64,000 bases of DNA from Psychromicrobium lacuslunae (GTDB lineage: Bacteria; Actinomycetota; Actinomycetes; Actinomycetales; Micrococcaceae): NCBI RefSeq assembly GCF_000950575.1, contig NZ_CP011005.1, forward strand, positions 930,001-994,000. Direction: 5' to 3'. The notes beneath the pieces are model-generated. The model saw nothing but the letters and a program-made list of their open reading frames with translations. It ran no database searches and was not told where the DNA came from. Positions 18,404 through 27,350 of this stretch are shown here, piece after piece. How positions within the stretch are numbered: the first letter of the stretch is position 1; every line of letters begins with the position of its first letter. A program made the position numbers and the translations under genes.

Positions 18404-18456
18404 GTGTGCAGATCTACACCTTAAACCCGTCGAATAAGGTGTAGATCTGCACACTC
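18402..18456. repeat. 22-bp perfect inverted repeat, GAGTGT-type palindrome (element 1)
   Basis: Arms 18402-18423 and 18435-18456 are perfect reverse complements around an 11-base spacer. It begins within the pafBC stop codon and ends ten bases before the cycA stop codon, so it can act as a bidirectional terminator hairpin, although no long U-tract follows. Its half-site follows GAGTGT-N2-AGAT-N-T-N4-CTTAA, shared with the palindrome at 50642-50698. Confidence 0.8.
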
Positions 18457-18465
18457 GAGTGCGGT

Positions 18466-19890
18466 TTAGGCGGCGACTTTGCGGCGGCCGCGACGCACTA
18501 GGCCGAAGTAGGCGGCGATCATCAGCAAGTACCAAATCGGCGCAGCGTAGAGCGCGATTCGGGTGTCTTCAGCGAAGCCCAAAGCAATGATCACCAGGGC
18601 GAAGAAAACCAGCACCACCCAGGCCATTACCTTGCCGCCGGGCATTTTGAATGTGGAATTCCGGTGCAGTTCAGGGTGTTTCTTACGGTAGGCCAGGTAG
18701 GCGACTACGATGAAGCCCCAGACCGTGATGAACAGAATTGCTGAAATCGACGTGACCAGGGTGAAGGCTTGGCCCACCGAGTCGCCGGCGTAGAGCAGCA
18801 CCACGCCGGGGAGCAAGCAAATGCAGGAGAGCAACAGTGCTCGCGCTGGCACCTTGGACTTGGAGAGCTTATTGAATACCGGCGGAGCCTCGCCGTCGCC
18901 AGCCATCCCGTACATAATGCGGGAGGTGGAGAAGATGCCGGAGTTGGCGCTCGAAGCGGCCGAGGTGAGCACCACGAAATTCACCATTCCGGCGGCGCCA
19001 ACTAGGCCAGCGAGAGCGAACATTTCGACGAACGGACTCTTATCGGCGCTGGCATAGTGCCAGGGTGTGACCGCCATAATCACGATCAGCGAGCAGACGT
19101 AGAAGAGCAGCACGCGAATCGGGATCGAGTTGATTGCCTTGGGCAGGGTCTTCTCCGGTGCCTTGGTTTCTGCCGCGGCGGTACCGGCAAGTTCGATACC
19201 TTGGAAGGCGAAGATGGCGATCTGGAAGCCGCCGATGAAGCCCATGAAGCCCTTCGGGAACATCCCGCCGTCGTTCCATAGATTCGCCAGCGAAGCGGTG
19301 TCACCATTGGGTGATTTGAAGGCGATGGCAATCAGCACGACGCCGGTCACCACCAGGGCGATAATGGCCACGACCTTGATCAGCGCGAACCAGAATTCGA
19401 GTTCACCGAAGAGCCGGACGGCGACCAGGTTGAGCACTAGGAAGAGTGCGATAGTCAGTAGTGCCGGTATCCATAGCGGCAGATCCGGGGCCCAGACAGC
19501 AACGTAGCCTGAGATCGCGATGATGTCGGCAATACCGATGATGATCCAGCAGAACCAGTAGGTCCAGCCGACCATGAAACCGGCCCAGGGACCGATTAGA
19601 TCACCGGCGAAATCTGCGAAGTTGCGGTACCCGGAGTTTGAGAGCAGCACCTCGCCCATAGCGCGCATCACGAAGAACAACATGAAGCCGATGATCATGT
19701 AAACAAAGATCACGCTGGGGCCAGCGACGGAGATAGTCTTGCCAGAGCCGAGGAACAAACCGGTGCCAATAGCACCGCCAATGGCGATCAACTGGATGTG
19801 TCGGTTACTCAAACCACGGCTGAGATGTTCCCCGTGGTCATCGTGTTGCATGGGAGCGTTCGGGGTCGACGCTGTTGGTTTGGTCGGCAT
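18466..19890 (-). CDS. cycA: Amino acid permease of the CycA (D-serine/D-alanine/glycine) type
   Basis: A 474-residue APC-superfamily importer with about 12 membrane segments. It closely follows E. coli CycA as I remember it: LSNRHIQLIAIGGAIGTGLFLGSGKTIS, GPSVIFVYMIIGFMLFFVMRAMGE, WTYWFCWIIIGIADI, LWNDGGMFPKG and VNFVVLTSAASSANSG. Probable substrates are D-alanine, D-serine and glycine in symport with protons. The ATG at 19890 is chosen because AAGGAA lies just upstream; an in-frame extension to 19956 would run across the neighbouring divergent gene. It converges on pafBC. Confidence 0.93.
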   Translation of the reverse strand: MPTKPTASTPNAPMQHDDHGEHLSRGLSNRHIQLIAIGGAIGTGLFLGSGKTISVAGPSVIFVYMIIGFMLFFVMRAMGEVLLSNSGYRNFADFAGDLIGPWAGFMVGWTYWFCWIIIGIADIIAISGYVAVWAPDLPLWIPALLTIALFLVLNLVAVRLFGELEFWFALIKVVAIIALVVTGVVLIAIAFKSPNGDTASLANLWNDGGMFPKGFMGFIGGFQIAIFAFQGIELAGTAAAETKAPEKTLPKAINSIPIRVLLFYVCSLIVIMAVTPWHYASADKSPFVEMFALAGLVGAAGMVNFVVLTSAASSANSGIFSTSRIMYGMAGDGEAPPVFNKLSKSKVPARALLLSCICLLPGVVLLYAGDSVGQAFTLVTSISAILFITVWGFIVVAYLAYRKKHPELHRNSTFKMPGGKVMAWVVLVFFALVIIALGFAEDTRIALYAAPIWYLLMIAAYFGLVRRGRRKVAA

Positions 19891-19907
19891 GATTCCTTCA
19901 TTGTCTC

Positions 19908-19913
19908 TAGACT
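19908..19913 (+). promoter_or_regulatory. Putative leaderless -10 box of the small membrane protein gene
   Basis: TAGACT, six bases before the ATG at 19920. It lies in the 29-base gap to the divergent cycA gene. Confidence 0.5.
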
Positions 19914-19919
19914 GGATCC

Positions 19920-20363
19920 ATGCCTTGGTGGTCATGGATCGTGATCTGGGTCGCACTAGTGGCCCTCTCTTTGTTATACGTTGTGCTGCTCGGAATCAAG
20001 TTGTGGCGGCATTTCGTCGCTTTGGGGCGGGAAGTCTCGCAGGCTAGCGACCGGATTTCGTTCAGCTCTGACGGAGTCAGCGCGGCTGCCGAAAGAACTG
20101 ATGAGACAACTGAAGACACAACTGAGGAGACAAGCGAGATCGTTGTCAGGCAGCAAATCGCTGCGATCGGGGAAACCAGCGAGCGGCGAGAACCCGGCTG
20201 GGCAATTCACGCCGATCCTGAGATGCTGAAAACAGAGTACGCTCAAGGGAAGCTGGATCGCAGGGCAGCTCGGCGAAATCGTAGGATCGCCCGACGCGCC
20301 GATCGCGGTCAGCCACAGTCGCTCAGTGATCTGCGGCACTCCGGAACAGATTTGACGCGGTAG
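19920..20363 (+). CDS. Small membrane-anchored hypothetical protein upstream of tatA
   Basis: 147 residues: one N-terminal hydrophobic helix (WWSWIVIWVALVALSLLYVVLLGIK, about 3-27), then a Thr/Glu-rich stretch around 60-75 and a strongly basic Arg-rich tail (RRAARRNRRIARRADRG). I do not recognise a named family. The topology, with a single anchor and cytoplasmic tail, and the 29-base gap to tatA suggest co-transcription with the Tat genes, a position where small membrane proteins occur in related actinobacteria. Function unknown. Start supported by a TAGACT box six bases upstream. Confidence 0.75.
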   Translation: MPWWSWIVIWVALVALSLLYVVLLGIKLWRHFVALGREVSQASDRISFSSDGVSAAAERTDETTEDTTEETSEIVVRQQIAAIGETSERREPGWAIHADPEMLKTEYAQGKLDRRAARRNRRIARRADRGQPQSLSDLRHSGTDLTR

Positions 20364-20392
20364 GATGTTGGTTAATAAACGAAAGGACCACC

Positions 20393-20692
20393 GTGGGACG
20401 ACTTTTTGAGAACCCGGTTGTAATTATTGTCATTGTCGTAGTGATCGTCTTGCTGATTGCTGCCCCGAAGCTCCCGGCGATGGCACGTAGCTTGGGACAG
20501 TCGTTCCGGATCATTAAGTCTGAGGTGCGCGAGTCCAAGGCAGACGGCCAAGAGGCAAATACCGCTCAGCAGGCCCAGAAGCCCAACGAGGCACCGGTTG
20601 AGGGCACTGTGGTGACCCCGGTGAACCCGCAAAATAACAACGGCAGTAACACCAGCGGGACGAACACGCCTCCCGGCAACACCACCGTCTAA
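20393..20692 (+). CDS. tatA: Sec-independent translocase subunit TatA
   Basis: A 99-residue pore-forming component of the twin-arginine export system. It has the short N-terminal membrane helix (VVIIVIVVVIVLLIAAPKLPAMARSLG), the hinge, and an amphipathic helix with the LPAMARSLGQSFR pattern, followed by a polar, Asn/Thr/Pro-rich C-terminal tail. GTG start with GAAAGGA about six bases upstream. tatC begins five bases after its stop. No tatB is seen here, as is common in actinobacterial tatA-tatC loci. Confidence 0.95.
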   Translation: MGRLFENPVVIIVIVVVIVLLIAAPKLPAMARSLGQSFRIIKSEVRESKADGQEANTAQQAQKPNEAPVEGTVVTPVNPQNNNGSNTSGTNTPPGNTTV

Positions 20693-20697
20693 GGACC

Positions 20698-21540
20698 GTG
20701 GCGCTGTTCAAGGGACGCAAATCCAACCCAGAGGGGCGGATGTCCCTCAAATCACATCTTGTTGAGTTACGCAATCGACTGATCAAGTCGGCTATTGCGT
20801 TGCTGATCGGTGCGGTGATTGGCTGGATTCTCTACACCCCACTCTTCGCGGCAATCTCCGAACCGATCAAGAGGATCGCCGAAGAGAAGGGCTTCAACGC
20901 CTCCATCAATTTTGGCGGTATAACCACTGGCTTTGACCTGCACTTGCAGGGGGCGTTCTTCATCGGCGCGATTGTTTCCTCGCCGGTGTGGATCTACCAG
21001 ATCTGGGCCTTTATTGTGCCGGGACTGAGCGCCAAGGAGCGGCGCTACACCTTTGGGTTCATGTTTGCGGCGATTCCCTTATTCTTAGCCGGTTTGTACT
21101 GTGGCTGGTGGGTGATGCCCAATGTGGTTCACGCTTTGCTGAACTTCACTCCGGATGATCGAGGCGCTTCTAACCTGGTCGCGGCTACCGATTACATCAC
21201 TTTCATCATGCAGCTGATTCTCTTCATGGGCGTCGCTTTCTTGGTGCCGGTGGTCCTGATCGGCGTCAATATGGCGGGCGTGCTGCGCGGTAAGATCATG
21301 TTCAAGAGTTGGCGCTTCACCGTGCTCGGCGTCACCTTGGTCTCTGCGATGGCCGCGCCTGGCAACGACGTATTCACCATGTTCCTCCTAGCGGCACCGC
21401 TCCTTCTACTGTATTTCGGTGCCATGCTGCTTTGTGTCTGGCTGGACAAACGGCGAGATAAGCGGCGAGCGAAACTTGCTGAGGAGACCGAGGAAACTGC
21501 CGACTCTGCCACCCCGCTAAGCGATTTAGATAATATTTAG
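20698..21540 (+). CDS. tatC: Sec-independent translocase subunit TatC
   Basis: Signal-peptide receptor of the Tat pathway. The 280-residue protein has six membrane helices and the conserved N-terminal MSLKSHLVELRNRLIKS, the FWAFIVPGLSAKERRY-like loop (here IWAFIVPGLSAKERR) and FLVPVVLIGVN. The C-terminal tail is basic then acidic. GTG start directly after tatA, indicating an operon. Confidence 0.97.
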   Translation: MALFKGRKSNPEGRMSLKSHLVELRNRLIKSAIALLIGAVIGWILYTPLFAAISEPIKRIAEEKGFNASINFGGITTGFDLHLQGAFFIGAIVSSPVWIYQIWAFIVPGLSAKERRYTFGFMFAAIPLFLAGLYCGWWVMPNVVHALLNFTPDDRGASNLVAATDYITFIMQLILFMGVAFLVPVVLIGVNMAGVLRGKIMFKSWRFTVLGVTLVSAMAAPGNDVFTMFLLAAPLLLLYFGAMLLCVWLDKRRDKRRAKLAEETEETADSATPLSDLDNI

Positions 21541-21590
21541 CGCTGCTTCGGGAATGCTCGCGCCTGACGTGTTTAGTCGGCGTTTGGCCG

Positions 21591-21596
21591 TAGGCT
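21591..21596 (+). promoter_or_regulatory. Putative leaderless -10 box of helY
   Basis: TAGGCT, six bases before the ATG at 21603, with no ribosome-binding site between them. Confidence 0.55.
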
Positions 21597-21602
21597 GGAG
21601 CT

Positions 21603-24449
21603 ATGCCTTCACAATCTCCGGCCGAACGCTATCAGGCTGCCCGGGAACGGTTGGTGGAATCTCGTACCGAGTTCGGCTCCTTCAAAGACACCTTTGATTT
21701 CGAGTTGGACGAGTTCCAGATTGAAGCCTGCAAATCCCTGGAAGCTGGCCAAGGCGTTTTAGTCGCCGCACCAACTGGGGCGGGCAAGACCATTGTCGGT
21801 GAGTTCGCCGTTTATCTTGCGCTTGCACGTGGTCTGAAAGCTTTTTACACCACCCCGATCAAAGCGCTCAGCAATCAGAAATATGCCGAGCTTGCGGCTA
21901 AGTACGGTGCTCGGGACGTCGGCCTGCTGACCGGAGATACCTCGATCAACCCTGAGGCCGCGATCGTGGTGATGACCACCGAAGTGCTGCGCAATATGCT
22001 CTACGCCTCCTCGGAGGCCCTGGACGATCTCGCTTTCGTGGTGATGGACGAGGTGCATTATCTTGCCGATCGGTTCCGCGGTGCGGTCTGGGAGGAAGTG
22101 ATTATTCACTTGCCGAGTGAGGTTCAGTTGGTATCGCTCAGCGCGACGGTTTCCAATGCCGAAGAGTTTGGTGCCTGGCTGGATACGGTGAGGGGCTCCA
22201 CCACGGTGATTGTCTCAGAGCACCGGCCGGTACCACTTTGGCAGCATGTCATGGTCGGTAAGGACATTGTTGATTTATTTGCCGGAGACACTTCATTTGA
22301 TGAGCTGGACGTCCGCCAGGATGCCACTCCGGCGGTCAATACCGAACTAACCGAGTTGGCGCGGGTTGAGTCGCAGAATCGACAACGTGGACGGTTCGCG
22401 CATGGTGGCCGCGGTGCGCGTGGTCGCGGACAGCAACGCCGTGGCGGTCCGGCAAAACCGTCTTTCGGTCATTCCGACGCCGGCCAGTCACCGGTGCGCA
22501 GCGCCAGCCGTCCGCAGGTGATTCAGGCATTGGACCGGGCCGGATTGCTGCCTGCAATTACCTTTATTTTTTCCCGGGCGGCATGTGACGCTGCGGTTCG
22601 ACAATGTGTTGACTTCGGCCTCTCGCTCACCACTGAGGCAGAGAGGGCGGAAATCTCGGCTCGCGTTGATCAGGCGAGTCAGGAAATTCCGAGTGACGAT
22701 CTTGACGTACTGGGCTATTGGTCCTGGCGTGAGGGGCTGCTCCGGGGTGTGGCCGCTCACCATGCCGGGATGCTGCCGACCTTCAAAGAACTAGTGGAGA
22801 CGCTTTTTGTCGATGGCTTGGTCAGAGCGGTTTTTGCCACCGAAACCCTGGCTTTGGGCGTCAATATGCCGGCTCGTTCGGTGGTGTTAGAGAAGCTTGA
22901 GAAGTTCAACGGCGAGTCCCATGTGAACGTCACCGCGGGGGAGTACACCCAGCTGACCGGCCGGGCTGGTCGTCGCGGCATTGACGTTGAAGGACATGCG
23001 GTGGTGCTGTGGCAGCCGGGGACCGATCCCGGAGCGGTTGCCGGGCTGGCTTCCCGCCGCACCTACCCACTGAACTCCAGTTTCCGACCAACCTACAATA
23101 TGAGTATTAATTTGATCGCTCAGTTTGGGCGGGGCCGGGCGCGCGAGATCCTGGAATCGTCATTCGCGCAGTTCCAGGCCGACCGCTCGGTGGTCGGCCT
23201 AGCTAAACAGGTCCGTAGCCGCGAAGCATCACTCAACGGCTACCAGGAATCGATGACATGCCATCTGGGCGATTTCAGCGAATATGCTCGGCTGCGACGC
23301 GAACTGAGTGATTTGGAATCCTCTGCTGCCCAGCAGCGCAGCAGAACACGACGCGATGCGGTTGATGAATCCCTCGCATCATTGCGCCCTGGGGACGTCG
23401 TGGAGGTCTCTAGTGGGCGTTCGCCCGGTTATGCAGTCGTGGTAGCAACGGATACTCATTCGGCTGAGTCCCGACCAATTGTGTTGACTCAAGGCAGGGA
23501 CACTAGGCGGCTCAGCCGACAAGATCTTGACGGCCCAATAATGGCGCAAGGGCACCTGCGGATACCCAAACAATTCAACCTCAGGCAGGCCAAGGATCGT
23601 AAGAACCTGGTCGCAGCGCTAGAGCATGCGATTCGCGGCATAGCGGCGGCTCCTGCGTCTCGCGAGGCCTCCTTTGTGAGCACTCGCAGCGCCGAACAAG
23701 AGAAAAAGATCACCGAATTACGCCGTCAGTTGCGGGCACATCCTTGTCACGGCTGTTCAGAGCGAGAATCTCATGCTCGTTGGTCAGAGCGGTGGTGGCG
23801 ATTGCGCCGTGAGACAGATGATCTAATGCGCCAAATTCAAGGCCGTACCGGGACCATTGCTAAGACTTTTGACCGAGTCTGTGAGGTTTTGCGGAGTTAT
23901 GATTTCCTTGAAACGGGCCCGGACCAGCAATTACGTCCTACCCAAGCTGGCCAGAGACTGCGCCGGATCTACGGCGAGAAAGACCTGCTGATCGCGCTCT
24001 GCCTGCGTGAGGGTGCTTTTGACCGCCTGGATGCCAATGAGCTGGCTGCCTTTGCCTCGGCGCTGGTCTATCAGGCCAAACGTGAAGAACGTGGTTTGCG
24101 ACCACGATTGCCCAGTGCGGAACTCGAGAGTTCGGTTGATATTCTGGTCACGGCTTGGTCGAGACTTGAAGATCAGGAGTCGCAAGCCAAGCTACCGCTG
24201 ACCTCAGAACCTGAGCTAGGACTGGTCTGGCCAATGATTAAGTGGGCCCGCGGCAGACACCTGGAGGCAGTGCTTGAGGGAACTGATCTGGCGGCAGGAG
24301 ATTTTGTCCGCTGGGCCAAGCAAGTGATTGATCTGCTCGATCAATTGGCCGGAGTGCCCGCGCTGGCACCGCAAACCCGACGGACCTGTTTAGAGGCCAT
24401 TGAACACGTGCGTCGAGGCGTGGTGGCCTACTCGGCTCTCGCGGCGTAG
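21603..24449 (+). CDS. helY: Ski2-like superfamily II RNA helicase HelY
   Basis: A 948-residue DExH helicase. Motif I is APTGAGKT (about 56-63), motif II DEVH (about 149-152), motif III SAT (about 180), and motif VI is in QLTGRAGRRGIDVEGH. A Gly/Arg-rich insert (QRGRFAHGGRGARGRGQQRRGG) between the two RecA domains may bind RNA. The C-terminal third matches the rRNA-processing/DSHCT region of Ski2/Mtr4-like proteins. It likely unwinds structured RNA during decay or ribosome maturation. It stands next to tatC as in mycobacteria (Rv2092c). Confidence 0.94.
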   Translation: MPSQSPAERYQAARERLVESRTEFGSFKDTFDFELDEFQIEACKSLEAGQGVLVAAPTGAGKTIVGEFAVYLALARGLKAFYTTPIKALSNQKYAELAAKYGARDVGLLTGDTSINPEAAIVVMTTEVLRNMLYASSEALDDLAFVVMDEVHYLADRFRGAVWEEVIIHLPSEVQLVSLSATVSNAEEFGAWLDTVRGSTTVIVSEHRPVPLWQHVMVGKDIVDLFAGDTSFDELDVRQDATPAVNTELTELARVESQNRQRGRFAHGGRGARGRGQQRRGGPAKPSFGHSDAGQSPVRSASRPQVIQALDRAGLLPAITFIFSRAACDAAVRQCVDFGLSLTTEAERAEISARVDQASQEIPSDDLDVLGYWSWREGLLRGVAAHHAGMLPTFKELVETLFVDGLVRAVFATETLALGVNMPARSVVLEKLEKFNGESHVNVTAGEYTQLTGRAGRRGIDVEGHAVVLWQPGTDPGAVAGLASRRTYPLNSSFRPTYNMSINLIAQFGRGRAREILESSFAQFQADRSVVGLAKQVRSREASLNGYQESMTCHLGDFSEYARLRRELSDLESSAAQQRSRTRRDAVDESLASLRPGDVVEVSSGRSPGYAVVVATDTHSAESRPIVLTQGRDTRRLSRQDLDGPIMAQGHLRIPKQFNLRQAKDRKNLVAALEHAIRGIAAAPASREASFVSTRSAEQEKKITELRRQLRAHPCHGCSERESHARWSERWWRLRRETDDLMRQIQGRTGTIAKTFDRVCEVLRSYDFLETGPDQQLRPTQAGQRLRRIYGEKDLLIALCLREGAFDRLDANELAAFASALVYQAKREERGLRPRLPSAELESSVDILVTAWSRLEDQESQAKLPLTSEPELGLVWPMIKWARGRHLEAVLEGTDLAAGDFVRWAKQVIDLLDQLAGVPALAPQTRRTCLEAIEHVRRGVVAYSALAA

Positions 24450-24486
24450 CACCCGAGTGCTTTGACACTGAATTGAAGGAAGTTAG

Positions 24487-26106
24487 ATGTCTTTGACGCT
24501 TTATCGCAACGGCTCGGTCTATAGTGCCGCTGATCCGCTGGCTACTGCAATGCTAGTGGACGGCGATACCGTGGCCTGGGTCGGTGGAGAGCATGCTGCG
24601 AGCTCGTTACAGGACGGGCGGATGCGCGTGGTGGATCTGCAAGGCGCCCTGATCACCCCTGGCTTTGTGGACTCGCATGTTCATTTGACCGAGACCGGCC
24701 TAGCGTTGGAGTCGCTCGACCTCAGCCAGGTCCGCTCTGCCCAGGAACTATTGGCCGCGGTGGCTAGTGTTCCCGAAAGTGTTGCCCAGGTCATCGGCTT
24801 TGGTTGGGACGAGACCTTGTGGACTGACCCTGTGCTGCCCAGCCCAGCGCAGCTGGGGCGGGCTAGTGGCGGCCGCGAAGTCTATTTAGCCAGGGTTGAT
24901 GTGCATTCGGCGCTAGTCTCGGATGCTTTAGCGAGCAGGCTTGGCCTCGCCGAGCTGGACGACTGGCTTGGCGACGGCCAAGTAGTGCGGGCAGCTCATG
25001 TTGCGGTACGCGATGCGGTGCGGCAATTCAGCCAGCCCAGACGCCGTGAACTTCAGCAACTAGCATTGCGTAGTGCGGCTCGGGCCGGCTATGTGGCGCT
25101 GGCCGAAATGGCTATTCCGGCACCCGGCACAGTAGAAGACTTGTCGTTGCTGATGGAGCACTCAGCCTCGGCTGAATACCCCCAGGTGCTGCCGTATCTA
25201 GCACAATTGATCAGCAGCGCCGAGCAAGGCCGCGATTTGTTGCGCGACCTTGCCGAACAAGGGGTGGTGCCACTGGGCTTCGCCGGTGATCTCAATATCG
25301 ATGGCTCGATTGGCTCACGAACCGCATTATTGCGTGAGGATTATCAAGATCTGAGCGGGCACCGCGGCAGTCAGTATCTCAGTGAGGTGCAGATCGCTGA
25401 GCACCTGGCAGCCTGTAGCGAGCTCGGCATCCAAGGCGGTTTCCACGTCATTGGCGACCGTGGCATGGACCTAGCTGTACAGGGTTTGCGGTCAGCCGAG
25501 AAACAGGTTGGCAAGGCGGCGATCCGAGCGGCCGCTCATCGCTTCGAGCACGCCGAGCTGGCCGATGCAGAGGCGATCAACAGCCTGGCGGACTACGCGG
25601 TCACGGTAAGCATGCAAGCCAGTTTCGACGCCTTGTGGGGTGGCGCGGACGGCCTCTACCAGCAGCGGCTCGGTGCGCGCGCGAACGGTATGAATCAGTT
25701 AGCGGCGATGTACGGTGCCGGCGTGCCAGTTGCGCTGGGCTCCGATTCACCAGTTACCCCGCTGAACCCGTGGGCAAGTGTGAAAGCTTGCCTGGAACAC
25801 CATCAACCGGAGCAGCGGATCTCCGCTCGAGCGGCCTTTATAGCGCATAGTCGCGCCGGTTGGCGGGCGGCGCGTGAACCAAATCCGTTGATCGGCCAGC
25901 TGGCGCCCGGCGCGCCGGCCAGCTATGCAATATGGCAGGTCGACGAGCTGATGGTTCAGGTGGCTGACGAGCGAGTTCAGTCTTGGAGCACCGATCCGAG
26001 GTCCCGGACACCGCTGCTGCCCGCCCTTGATACGGAGAATCTGCCGCGCTGTTTGGCCACCGTACATCGTGGCGCCCAATTGTTCTGGGATGACTCAGCG
26101 TTATAG
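24487..26106 (+). CDS. Amidohydrolase of the YtcJ-like family
   Basis: A 539-residue metal-dependent hydrolase. The N-terminal beta-sandwich is followed by the first metal ligands HVH in DSHVHLTETG, then FHVIGDRGMD and AHRFEHAEL with further His ligands, and GSDSPVTPLNPW with the catalytic Asp. The family hydrolyses amide or ester bonds in diverse metabolites and the substrate cannot be inferred. GAAGGAAG precedes the ATG. It may be the last gene of the helY transcript (37-base gap). Confidence 0.9.
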   Translation: MSLTLYRNGSVYSAADPLATAMLVDGDTVAWVGGEHAASSLQDGRMRVVDLQGALITPGFVDSHVHLTETGLALESLDLSQVRSAQELLAAVASVPESVAQVIGFGWDETLWTDPVLPSPAQLGRASGGREVYLARVDVHSALVSDALASRLGLAELDDWLGDGQVVRAAHVAVRDAVRQFSQPRRRELQQLALRSAARAGYVALAEMAIPAPGTVEDLSLLMEHSASAEYPQVLPYLAQLISSAEQGRDLLRDLAEQGVVPLGFAGDLNIDGSIGSRTALLREDYQDLSGHRGSQYLSEVQIAEHLAACSELGIQGGFHVIGDRGMDLAVQGLRSAEKQVGKAAIRAAAHRFEHAELADAEAINSLADYAVTVSMQASFDALWGGADGLYQQRLGARANGMNQLAAMYGAGVPVALGSDSPVTPLNPWASVKACLEHHQPEQRISARAAFIAHSRAGWRAAREPNPLIGQLAPGAPASYAIWQVDELMVQVADERVQSWSTDPRSRTPLLPALDTENLPRCLATVHRGAQLFWDDSAL

Positions 26107-26243
26107 TGACGCGAGTAGAAAAGACTCCAGGCTAAGCGACACGCCGTGAATGAGAAAAATACTCAAGATTTTCAAAAAAACTTCGTTCTAAGTAGCCCCA
26201 TGCTGACCTGCGGAAACATCTAAAGCTGCTGGTCAGAGCCATA

Positions 26244-26271
26244 TTGACAGCAAGCACACAGGACGTAGGCT
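26244..26271 (+). promoter_or_regulatory. Strong sigma-70-type promoter (TTGACA-N16-TAGGCT)
   Basis: TTGACA at 26244-26249 and TAGGCT at 26266-26271 with 16-base spacing. It would start transcription near 26278, some 240 bases before the next gene, so it drives a long structured leader or a small RNA. Confidence 0.65.
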
Positions 26272-26277
26272 GTTAGT

Positions 26278-26474
26278 TCAACGGGTTCCTCCTGAATTCT
26301 CCGCCAAGGAATTCAGGGGTCGGGCCTGGCTACCATGTGAGTTGCGCTGAGGCGCGTCCGGGTAGCTCTTGTAACGGGTAGGTTCACGCGTCAGTAGAAA
26401 ACAGTTTGGATGCACCACGACGGCTGTATCGAAATTGGCCCGAAGGCGCGTGAACCTACCCATTTCTCTGCCCG
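26278..26474 (+). ncRNA. Candidate structured leader or small RNA
   Basis: This is most of the window's only gene-free stretch above 300 bases (26107-26514). Between a TTGACA/TAGGCT promoter and a second TATAAT box lies a hairpin, CCTGAATTC (26291-26299) with GAATTCAGG (26309-26317). A 15-bp perfect inverted repeat follows at 26376-26390 and 26447-26461. GCTACC/GGTAGC around 26330-26366 may also pair. No known riboswitch or RNA family is recognised, and 26107-26243 shows only an A-rich stretch. Confidence 0.4.
26376..26461. repeat. 15-bp perfect inverted repeat upstream of the mannosyltransferase gene
   Basis: GGGTAGGTTCACGCG at 26376-26390 is the exact reverse complement of 26447-26461, with a 56-base spacer. 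The right arm overlaps the expected -35 region of the TATAAT promoter, which would suit a regulator binding both arms, or a long RNA stem. Confidence 0.7.
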
Positions 26475-26480
26475 TATAAT
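26475..26480 (+). promoter_or_regulatory. Consensus -10 box TATAAT of the mannosyltransferase gene
   Basis: A perfect TATAAT 34 bases before the GTG start at 26515. The likely transcript carries an AAAGAAAGG ribosome-binding sequence. Confidence 0.6.
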
Positions 26481-26514
26481 GGTTTTCTGTGCCAAAAAGC
26501 AAAGAAAGGCCACT

Positions 26515-27255
26515 GTGCGCGTTCTGACCATCATCCCGACCTACAACGAGCTGGAGTCGCTGCCCATCACTCTGGCGCGGCTACGCAAAGCCGTTCCGAC
26601 AGCTGATGTTCTGATTGCCGACGACAACAGTCCGGATGGTACCGGGGAACTCGCCGACAGCTTTGCTGCCGAAGACCCGCAGGTTCACGTGCTGCACCGA
26701 CAAGGTAAAGAAGGCCTTGGTGCCGCCTATATTGCCGGGTTCAACTGGGGCCTTGATGCTGGCTATGATGTGCTGGTGGAGATGGATGCCGACGGTTCCC
26801 ATCAGCCTGAGCAGCTGCCCTTACTGCTCGACGCGGTAGAACAAGGCGCAGATCTGGTGCTTGGCTCACGCTGGGTCCCCGGTGGCCAAGTGGTGAATTG
26901 GCCCTGGCAGCGCAAGCTCATTTCTTTAGGTGGCAGCCTCTACTCAAGGGTTCTGCTCGGAGTCAAATACCGAGACATCACCGGCGGTTACCGAGCCTTT
27001 AAACGCGGCACCCTAGAGGCCATTGACCTCTCGAAAGTTGATTCAGTGGGTTACGGCTTTCAAGTCGATATGCTGTGGCGGACCGTACAACTGGGCCTGC
27101 GCGTAGTGGAAGTTCCGATTACCTTTGTGGAACGTGAGCATGGTGTCTCCAAAATGGGTGGAAATATTATCCAGGAAGCGATGCTCAATGTCGCCAAATG
27201 GGGTCTGAGTGCGCGCTGGCGCAAGCTGACCGGAAAATCCGCAGCAAAAGACTGA
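26515..27255 (+). CDS. ppm1: Polyprenol monophosphomannose synthase (GT2, Dpm1/Ppm1 type)
   Basis: Family 2 glycosyltransferase that moves mannose from GDP-mannose to polyprenyl phosphate on the inner face of the membrane, supplying donor for lipoglycans and protein mannosylation. The 246 residues show [33 protein letters not shown], the DAD metal motif in [25 protein letters not shown] and the C-terminal [12 protein letters not shown] and [12 protein letters not shown]. Start is GTG at 26515, giving [12 protein letters not shown] with GAAAGG six bases upstream; the frame is open to 26410 but that extension crosses the promoter. No C-terminal GtrA or membrane domain, and no fused Lnt domain. 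Confidence 0.93.
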   Translation: MRVLTIIPTYNELESLPITLARLRKAVPTADVLIADDNSPDGTGELADSFAAEDPQVHVLHRQGKEGLGAAYIAGFNWGLDAGYDVLVEMDADGSHQPEQLPLLLDAVEQGADLVLGSRWVPGGQVVNWPWQRKLISLGGSLYSRVLLGVKYRDITGGYRAFKRGTLEAIDLSKVDSVGYGFQVDMLWRTVQLGLRVVEVPITFVEREHGVSKMGGNIIQEAMLNVAKWGLSARWRKLTGKSAAKD

Positions 27256-27266
27256 GGCCAAGCTGT

Positions 27267-27299
27267 CGCCTGCCAACCCGGTTTACCGGGTTCCAGGCG
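27267..27299 (+). terminator. Stem-loop after the mannosyltransferase gene
   Basis: CGCCTG/CAGGCG outer stem and AACCCGG/CCGGGTT inner stem around a TTTA loop, 12 bases past the stop codon. There is no U-tract. Probable terminator or processing hairpin. Confidence 0.55.
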
Positions 27300-27350
27300 G
27301 CGCTGCACGTTGGGGAACTAATAACGATTCGTCGCTAGTAAAGGGACAAT

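Noticed and set aside
26278-26502. A minus-strand 74-codon open frame in the gap before the mannosyltransferase gene
   Set aside because: No ribosome-binding site or family resemblance, and it spans the inverted repeats and promoters of the other strand.
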